64,000 nucleotides of DNA. Source: an uncultured Prevotellaceae bacterium (lineage in GTDB: Bacteria > Bacteroidota > Bacteroidia > Bacteroidales > Bacteroidaceae). Positions 59,281 to 64,000 of the stretch are shown piece after piece. The DNA lies in the NCBI GenBank assembly GCA_900316445.1, contig ONCZ01000008.1:1-64000 (forward strand), written 5' to 3'. The notes under the pieces were generated by a model. It ran no database searches. It was given only the letters and a program-made list of their open reading frames with translations, and was not told where the DNA came from. A program made the position numbers and the translations under genes. Each line of letters starts with the position of its first letter. Position 1 is the first letter of the stretch.

Positions 59281-60398
59281 TACTCTGACCAGAGGACTTG
59301 GATGAGGGTCTGGCCGACAGCCTGGAGGGTGTTGCGGTCGATATGGGCCATATCGTCGTTGACGGTGTGCCAGGTGGGACCGAAAGAACTCTGGGCGCAG
59401 TCAGGATAATAAGGGATGATATCGATGCAGGGGATCTTCGCCACACGATTGACAGGGATATGGTCGTCGGTGATGCCAACACCCTCTCGCGATGGGAAGA
59501 AACTGCCAAAACCTACGACCTGAGAAGCACGCCATACCTTATCGACGATGCTGCGCGCATACTGAAGGGACTGCTGTTCCTGATAGAACTGCGCACCCTG
59601 GCCACCCACCATGTCGAGGAGAATGCCATAACGGGCCTTGTAACCATCCACGTGGGGATTGGCTGCCCAGTATTGGGCACCGAGGGCCCAGGTGTCGCCA
59701 TCGGAGGGGGTGTCATCCCATTGGGGGAAGCCCCAGTCTTCAGCATCGAAACAGAGAAAATCAAATCCTAATTGAGAATTGAGAGTTGAGAGTTGAGAAT
59801 TATGATTACCATCTGAGACAGAATCCGTGGCAGTCTGGCCCTCGTTCAGACCCCTCCCGGCCTCCCCTAACTTAGGAGAGGAGATCAAGCGGGCGAGTTC
59901 GAGCATGACGGCGACGCCGGAGGCACCGTCGTTAGCGGCAAGGACGGGCTTATGCCAGTTGGACTCATCTGGATCGTTGTCTGCCCAGGGGCGACTGTCC
60001 CAATGGGCACAGATGAGGATGCGGTCTTTGAGATCAGGACGATAGCTGGCGATGATGTTCGTAGCACGGAGCATCGTGCCGTCGTAGCCTTTGAGCAACG
60101 CCTGTTGGGGGGTGACGGTGAGGCCGTGACGCGTGAACTCACTGATGATCCACTGGGCACAGGCGTCGTGAGCGGCGCTGTTCATCGTACGAGGGCCAAA
60201 GGCACATTGTTGTTCGCAGTAAAGAAAAGCGCTGTCAGCACAGAAGGCAGGGCCTACGGGCTGAATAGAGACGGCAACATCATTAGAGGCGGCCTGTTTG
60301 CGGAGACCACAAGAAGTGAAAAACGCTGCGCTAAATGATAAATGACAAATGATAAATAATAAAGTTATCAAGCGTCTTCTACCTATGTTGGTAATCAT
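59280..60398 (-). CDS. M28-fold lipoprotein, probable glutaminyl-peptide cyclotransferase
   Basis: 372 residues. Lipoprotein signal with lipobox Cys30 (FFTSC). The zinc-site residues sit in HWDSRPWADND, AANDGASGVAVMLELARL, CFDAEDWGFPQ and GITDDHIPVNRVAKIPCIDI; TWALGAQYWA and YKARYGILLDMVGGQGAQF are typical of the human-like (type II) glutaminyl cyclases of periodontal Bacteroidetes, which form N-terminal pyroglutamate on exported proteins. An aminopeptidase cannot be excluded. Two repeat-coded loops are in frame (ISSPKLGEAGRGL and NHNSQLSTLNSQL), and the hydrophobic core of the signal peptide is itself a 7-base repeat. Confidence 0.78.
   Translation of the reverse strand: MITNIGRRRLITLLFIICHLSFSAAFFTSCGLRKQAASNDVAVSIQPVGPAFCADSAFLYCEQQCAFGPRTMNSAAHDACAQWIISEFTRHGLTVTPQQALLKGYDGTMLRATNIIASYRPDLKDRILICAHWDSRPWADNDPDESNWHKPVLAANDGASGVAVMLELARLISSPKLGEAGRGLNEGQTATDSVSDGNHNSQLSTLNSQLGFDFLCFDAEDWGFPQWDDTPSDGDTWALGAQYWAANPHVDGYKARYGILLDMVGGQGAQFYQEQQSLQYARSIVDKVWRASQVVGFGSFFPSREGVGITDDHIPVNRVAKIPCIDIIPYYPDCAQSSFGPTWHTVNDDMAHIDRNTLQAVGQTLIQVLWSE
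59770..59801 (-). repeat. 7-base tandem repeat inside the cyclase-like gene (TTGAGAG type)
   Basis: ATTGAGAATTGAGAGTTGAG and AGTTGAGAATT on the plus strand; in frame on the minus strand as NSQLSTLNSQL, just before the FLCFDAEDWG strand. A second repeat (CTCCCCTAACTTAGG type, 59850-59882) codes the neighbouring PKLGEAGRGL. Confidence 0.88.
60332..60364 (-). repeat. 7-base tandem repeat coding a signal-peptide core
   Basis: AAATGATAAATGACAAATGA on the plus strand; on the coding strand ATTTATC/ATTTGTC units read LLFIICHLSFS, the hydrophobic region of the lipoprotein signal peptide. A further tract (TATAAAC units, 60400-60428) lies just upstream of the ATG. Confidence 0.85.
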
Positions 60399-60433
60399 CT
60401 ATAAACTATAAACTTTAAACTATAAACAAAAAA

Positions 60434-62176
60434 CTAAACCTTCTGCGCCTCGGCCATCACACGGAGGAAGTTGCCACCCCAGATCTTCTGGATATCCTCG
60501 TCGCTGTAACGCTTGCGGAGCAGTTGGCGGGTGAAGTTGAGGAGTTCGGAACTGTCTGCCAGGCCAGGGACGCCACCATCACCATCGAAGTCGGTGCCAA
60601 GACCTACGTGGTCGATGCCCATCACATCAATCGCATGCTCCAAATGAGCCATGACGTCGAGGATGGTAGCCTGTGCATCCTTGCACAGGAAGCCGTTATA
60701 GATAGTAGTCTGTGCCACACCTCCTTTGGCTGCCAAGGCACGCATCTGGTCGTCGGTGAGGTTGCGGGGATGGTCACAGAGGGCACGGGCGGAGGAATGA
60801 CTGCAAACGATGGGCTTCTTGCTGATGTCGAGGGCATCGTAGAAGCTCTTCTCGCCAGCATGGCTCATATCGACGAGGATGCCCAGACGGTTCATCTCGG
60901 CAATGACCTCTGCGCCAAACTGACTCACGCCACCATGCGTCTGATTGCTCTTTGAGGCAGAGTCGCAGATGTCGTTGTCACCATTATGGCAGAGCGTCAT
61001 ATAGACGATGCCACGGTCAGCGAAATGACGGAGGTTCGAGAGTTTTCCGTCGAGGGCGATGCCATTCTCGATGCCCAGCATGATGCTCTTGAGGCCTAAG
61101 TGTTTGTTTCTCCAAAGATCCTCAGGTGTACGAGCCAGAGCGAGATAACGGGAGTTGTCGCGGACGATAGTCTCAATCTTATCGAAGATGTTGTCTGCGA
61201 AAGCCGTAGGATTATCTGTGGGCTGTGGGAGGTAAGCCACCATGATCGTTGCGTCCTGACGACCTTCTGTCATCTTGTGAAGATCGACGAGGATACGCGG
61301 ATCACGTTGTTCGAAGTGGATGCCCTGAGGGAAAAACATCGGCGTGTCGCAGTGGGTATCAAGGGTGAGGATGCGGTCGTGAAGCTGATGCGCCTCGCGA
61401 TAGAGGTTTGCCTCCTTGACGAGCCACTGGAAGAGCGGCAGACCACTCTCCATGCACTCAGGATGCCACTGTACACCCAAGATGGGCTTGTATTCGCTGC
61501 TCTCCATCGCCTCGACGATGCCATCGGGGGCTGTGGCAACGACACGGAACTTGGTGCCGGAGTCGCTGACCGCCTGATGGTGGAAGGAGTTCACACAAAG
61601 AGATGAGAGATATGATTTATAGATCTCAGCTAAAGTAGAGTCTGGTTCGATGGTGACGCTATGGGTGGGCTCGGAGCGGTCGGCATCCTGCGAATGTTTG
61701 ATATCTCGCACCTCCGTACCCCCGTGCCCCCGTACCTCCGAAAGATCCTGGGCCACCTTGCCGCCTAAGGCCATGGCGAGGGTCTGGATGCCACGACAGA
61801 TGCCGAGGATGGGAATCTGACGGTTGTAGGCGAGACGGGTGATCAGCAGTTCGGCGTTGTCACGTTCCTGGTTGATGCCATGCAGCAGAGGCGATGGTTC
61901 TTCACCAGCCCAGAGAGGGTTGTAGTCGCCACCCCCGCTGAGGATGAGACCATCGATGCGCTGGAGGGTGTTGATGATCACATGACGGTCTGCCACAGGA
62001 GGGATGATGACGGGCACGCCACCTGCCTCCACCACCGACTGGTAGTAACCACGGCCGATCTTACACGTCAGGTCCTCGTAGTTTCCCGTGATACCGATGA
62101 CAGGCATTGGCGATGCCTCGGGGAATCGGGCATAGATACCCTCCAACTGCGCCTGCAGGTCGAACTTGTTCTTCAT
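60434..62176 (-). CDS. Fused class I glutamine amidotransferase-like (peptidase C26) and membrane dipeptidase (M19)
   Basis: 580 residues. Residues 1-250 are a PuuD/C26 gamma-glutamyl-GABA hydrolase-like domain: IDGLILSGGGDYNP, nucleophile Cys in PILGICRGIQTLAM, and GVQWHPECM (His). Residues 260-580 are an M19 renal-dipeptidase-type domain: LTLDTHCDTPMFFPQG (HxD), GIENGIAL, ILVDMSHAGEKS, PIVCSHSSARAL, IDHVGLGTDFDG. The fusion would pair gamma-glutamyl cleavage with dipeptide hydrolysis, for example in glutathione-like peptide use (inference). No signal peptide. EVRGHGGTEVRDI (61709-61740) is an in-frame 8-base repeat in the C26 domain. Confidence 0.85.
   Translation of the reverse strand: MKNKFDLQAQLEGIYARFPEASPMPVIGITGNYEDLTCKIGRGYYQSVVEAGGVPVIIPPVADRHVIINTLQRIDGLILSGGGDYNPLWAGEEPSPLLHGINQERDNAELLITRLAYNRQIPILGICRGIQTLAMALGGKVAQDLSEVRGHGGTEVRDIKHSQDADRSEPTHSVTIEPDSTLAEIYKSYLSSLCVNSFHHQAVSDSGTKFRVVATAPDGIVEAMESSEYKPILGVQWHPECMESGLPLFQWLVKEANLYREAHQLHDRILTLDTHCDTPMFFPQGIHFEQRDPRILVDLHKMTEGRQDATIMVAYLPQPTDNPTAFADNIFDKIETIVRDNSRYLALARTPEDLWRNKHLGLKSIMLGIENGIALDGKLSNLRHFADRGIVYMTLCHNGDNDICDSASKSNQTHGGVSQFGAEVIAEMNRLGILVDMSHAGEKSFYDALDISKKPIVCSHSSARALCDHPRNLTDDQMRALAAKGGVAQTTIYNGFLCKDAQATILDVMAHLEHAIDVMGIDHVGLGTDFDGDGGVPGLADSSELLNFTRQLLRKRYSDEDIQKIWGGNFLRVMAEAQKV
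61709..61740 (-). repeat. 8-base tandem repeat inside the C26-M19 gene (ACCCCCGT type)
   Basis: CACCTCCGTACCCCCGTGCC then CCCGTACCTCCG on the plus strand; in frame on the minus strand as SEVRGHGGTEVRDI. Confidence 0.85.
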
Positions 62177-62214
62177 ACTCCTTCTCTCCTTACTCCTTCT
62201 CTCCTTACTCCTCT
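62176..62214. repeat. 15-base repeat between lrp-like gene and the C26-M19 gene
   Basis: CTCCTTCTCTCCTTACTCC units; same repeat as the coding tract at 46598-46694. It fills the gap and provides the last codons and stop of the Lrp-like gene. Confidence 0.85.
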
Positions 62215-62669
62215 ACATTTATGGGAATCTCACGTTTCAGACTCTGTTCAAGGGAGATGAGCGTCTCTGTGGCCACCACGCCATGGATGCTTTGCAACTT
62301 ACCATTCAACAGATCCATCAGCTGTTCGTTATCGCGGGCATAAAGCTTGACGAGCATCGTGTAGGGACCTGTGGTGAAGTGGCACTCCACCACCTCAGGG
62401 ATGAGCTTCAGGCACTCGACCACATCCTTGTACATCGAACCTTTCTCAAGGTTGATGCCGACATAGGTACAGGTGCTGTAGCCCAGGCTCTTCGGATTGA
62501 CATCGAAGCCGCTGCCTGTGATGACGTCAGCATCGATGAGGTGTTGTACACGCTGGTGGATGGCTGCACGAGATACATTACACTCGGCTGCCACATCCTT
62601 GAACGGGATACGGGCATTCTTTGACAGGATGCTCAGAATCTTCTTGTCTAAGAGATCGATTTTTTCCAT
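62205..62669 (-). CDS. Lrp/AsnC family transcriptional regulator
   Basis: 154 residues. N-terminal winged HTH: LDKKILSILSKNARIPFKDV, AAECNVSRAAIHQRVQHL; C-terminal RAM (ligand-binding) domain from about residue 65: VGINLEKGSMYKDVVECLK, VVECHFTTGPYTMLVKLYA. Probably responds to an amino acid. It starts on its own -7 box at 62699-62706 and runs toward the C26-M19 peptidase gene, which it may control. The last residues (VEE) and stop come from the repeat. Confidence 0.9.
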   Translation of the reverse strand: MEKIDLLDKKILSILSKNARIPFKDVAAECNVSRAAIHQRVQHLIDADVITGSGFDVNPKSLGYSTCTYVGINLEKGSMYKDVVECLKLIPEVVECHFTTGPYTMLVKLYARDNEQLMDLLNGKLQSIHGVVATETLISLEQSLKREIPINVEE

Positions 62670-62698
62670 TTTTTCCTCTGTTTGTTACATTTTGATAG

Positions 62699-62730
62699 CA
62701 AAAGTACGATATTTAATTGAATAATGCAAC
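62699..62730 (-). promoter_or_regulatory. Promoter of the Lrp-like gene
   Basis: TACTTTTG at 62699-62706 (TAnnTTTG match) with GTTG 20 bp upstream at 62727-62730 (one mismatch to TTTG); 29 bp before the ATG. Confidence 0.5.
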
Positions 62731-62734
62731 TTTT

Positions 62735-62778
62735 TTGAGGAAAAATTAAAAAAAGTGTGCCACTTTTGTGACACACTT
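62735..62778 (-). terminator. Intrinsic terminator of the FKBP operon
   Basis: On the minus strand AAGTGTG TCACAAAAGTGG CACACTT followed by TTTTTTAATTTTT, 2 bp after the stop of the FKBP gene. A textbook stem-loop with U-tract. Confidence 0.85.
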
Positions 62779-62780
62779 GA

Positions 62781-63692
62781 TTATTTCTTGACTATTTCGA
62801 CCAATTCAACGTCGAATATCAGCGTACTGAACGGTTTGATCTGTCCAGAATCGCGATTGCCATAAGCAAGCTCACTGGGGATGAACAAACGCCACTTAGA
62901 ACCTACTGGCATCATCGTGAGTGCCTCGGTCCAGCCCTTGATGACCTGCTGGGGTGTGAACTCTGCGGGTTCACCACCATGACGGGCAGAAGCATCGAAC
63001 ACGGTGCCGTCGATGAGACGACCTTCGTAGTTCACCTTCACACGGTCGGTAGCCTGAGGCACCTCACCCTCACCCTTCACGAGCACCTGATACTGCAGGC
63101 CGCTGGGGAGTGTGACCACGCTGTCACGCTTGGCATTCTCCTCGAGGAACTTACGTCCAGCCTCACGGTTGGGGCCATAGAGTTTCTCCTGCTTGGCAGC
63201 CATGTCTGCCTCGTGCTTCTGACGGAAATACGTCTCAGCAGCTGTCTGTGTGAAATGCGTGGAATCCTTTGTCAGTGCATCGGAGAAACCACGATAGAAG
63301 AGGTCTGCGACGATAGAGTCGGGAGAGTCGGTAAAGTCTTTGCTCATACCGGGTATCATCCGGTCGCGCACCTGATTGGCAATCTCCATACCAGCCACAT
63401 AAGCCTTTAACTTCGGATCACTACCAGCCTTCACCATCTCCTTGAAGCCACGGATAAAGTCAGCCATATAGGTAGTATCGACACCCTGCTGCTGGATGAG
63501 GAAGGGGATCAGTCCGTTGGTGACACTCATACCACCGGCATAGCTGACAGAGTCAGAGCTGGTGAGGAGCTGTACTGGCTGTTCGACGGGAGCAGCTGGC
63601 TCCACAGCCTTTGTCTTCTTCTTAGCGGCATCAGCCGTATAGAAAGAAGCACCCGCCACAAGGGCGAGTGCGATAACCATGAGCTTTTTCAT
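62781..63692 (-). CDS. FKBP-type peptidyl-prolyl cis-trans isomerase (periplasmic)
   Basis: 303 residues. Signal peptide [22 protein letters not shown], then a linker rich in Lys/Pro. FKBP_N dimerisation domain (about residues 45-190) with SDSVSYAGGMSVTNGL and a charged helix, then the FKBP domain with [38 protein letters not shown] and WRLFIPSELAYG. Mip/FkpA-type. Shares a base with the upstream FKBP gene stop (TAATG), so the two are an operon ending at the terminator. Confidence 0.92.
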   Translation of the reverse strand: MKKLMVIALALVAGASFYTADAAKKKTKAVEPAAPVEQPVQLLTSSDSVSYAGGMSVTNGLIPFLIQQQGVDTTYMADFIRGFKEMVKAGSDPKLKAYVAGMEIANQVRDRMIPGMSKDFTDSPDSIVADLFYRGFSDALTKDSTHFTQTAAETYFRQKHEADMAAKQEKLYGPNREAGRKFLEENAKRDSVVTLPSGLQYQVLVKGEGEVPQATDRVKVNYEGRLIDGTVFDASARHGGEPAEFTPQQVIKGWTEALTMMPVGSKWRLFIPSELAYGNRDSGQIKPFSTLIFDVELVEIVKK

Positions 63693-64000
63693 TACTTCTT
63701 AGCAGGATCTACTTCGAGCAACTCCAGTTTGAAGATCAGGGCCGAGAAAGGCTTGATGTCCTTACCCTGTTCACGCTCGCCATAAGCCAGCTCCTGGGGA
63801 ATGTAAACCTCCCACTCTGAACCTGCAGGCATATGGCAGAGAATCTCCGTCCAGCCCTTGATGACGCTCTTCACAGGGAAGGTGGCAGCCTCGCCACGCT
63901 TGTAAGAGCTGTCGAACACAGTGCCGTCGATGAGACGACCCTCGTAGTTCACCTTCACCACAGAGGTATCGGTGGGGATGGCACCGTTACCTTCCTTGAT
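63692..64000 (-). CDS. FKBP-type peptidyl-prolyl isomerase, partial (runs off the window)
   Basis: The visible about 102 codons are the FKBP domain: [67 protein letters not shown] and a C-terminal FKLELLEV. The frame is open to the window edge, so the N-terminus lies beyond 64000. Close relative of the FKBP gene it is coupled to, i.e. a tandem duplication. Confidence 0.9.
   Translation of the reverse strand: MKEGNGAIPTDTSVVKVNYEGRLIDGTVFDSSYKRGEAATFPVKSVIKGWTEILCHMPAGSEWEVYIPQELAYGEREQGKDIKPFSALIFKLELLEVDPAKK

Noticed and set aside
1..64000. tRNA, rRNA, tmRNA and insertion-sequence transposase genes
   Set aside because: I saw no cloverleaf, rRNA core motif or transposase in any frame; repeats here have no associated transposase in the window.

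Overview
The window looks like a chromosomal segment of a Prevotella-type member of the Bacteroidales. This is inferred from family content (UpxY-type NusG paralogue at a surface-polysaccharide locus, DUF4422, DUF4294, GxxExxY protein, type II glutaminyl cyclase-like lipoprotein, fused C26-M19 protein) and from upstream boxes that fit the Bacteroidetes sigma consensus (TTTG, about 19-20 bp, TAnnTTTG). No rRNA, tRNA or CRISPR array was seen. The polysaccharide operon is AT-rich; the part right of 39 kb is richer in G+C.

Layout. (1) 0-3 kb: two Panacea-type antitoxin/toxin pairs on the minus strand, separated by a dispersed repeat (family A). (2) 3.3-5.6 kb: a secreted flavodoxin / calcineurin-like phosphoesterase / dockerin-like fusion. 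(3) 5.7-34.4 kb: one very long, tightly coupled minus-strand operon for a surface polysaccharide. In transcription order it encodes a VioA-like sugar aminotransferase, a class I aminotransferase, an ATP-grasp ligase, a DegT-like protein and a GNAT; then an acyl-assembly cassette (ACP, KAS III, SDR, KAS III, SDR, split transketolase, second ACP, acyl-AMP ligase, fused LuxE-LuxC); then Wzx, Wzy, glycosyltransferases, Gmd, two O-acyltransferases, a cytidylyltransferase, LicD and several epimerases. (4) 34.4-38 kb: a structured leader and a run of toxin-antitoxin modules, some intact and some broken, next to family A repeats. (5) 38-39.8 kb: Wzz and UpxY. (6) 39.9-55.3 kb: MiaB, an MsbA-like ABC transporter, two LtaS-like phosphotransferases and glycosyltransferase/LicD/acyltransferase genes that look like lipooligosaccharide core and modification genes. 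(7) 55.3-64 kb: outer-membrane and housekeeping genes (HHH/beta-barrel protein, AAA ATPase, DUF4294, glutaminyl cyclase-like lipoprotein, C26-M19 fusion, Lrp regulator, two tandem FKBP isomerases).

How the genes may work together. The ACP/KAS III/SDR/ligase/transketolase/LuxEC block sits inside the polysaccharide operon and is translationally coupled to Wzx and Wzy, so its product is probably a small acyl- or aldehyde-derived group attached to an amino sugar (for example a dTDP-4-amino-4,6-dideoxyglucose made by the VioA-like enzyme) before flipping and polymerisation. That is inference; no product is known from the sequence alone. Two adjacent acyltransferase genes each carry a G8 tract. One is out of frame and would be restored by a ninth G, which is the classic layout of a phase-variable decoration gene.

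A second theme is repeats. The window is full of short tandem tracts (7-, 8-, 9- and 15-base units) and small palindromic elements. Many lie in-frame inside conserved genes (miaB, msbA-like, both LtaS-like genes, luxEC, the cyclase-like gene, the C26-M19 gene). One forms the hydrophobic core of a lipoprotein signal peptide, and others supply C-terminal tails and stop codons.
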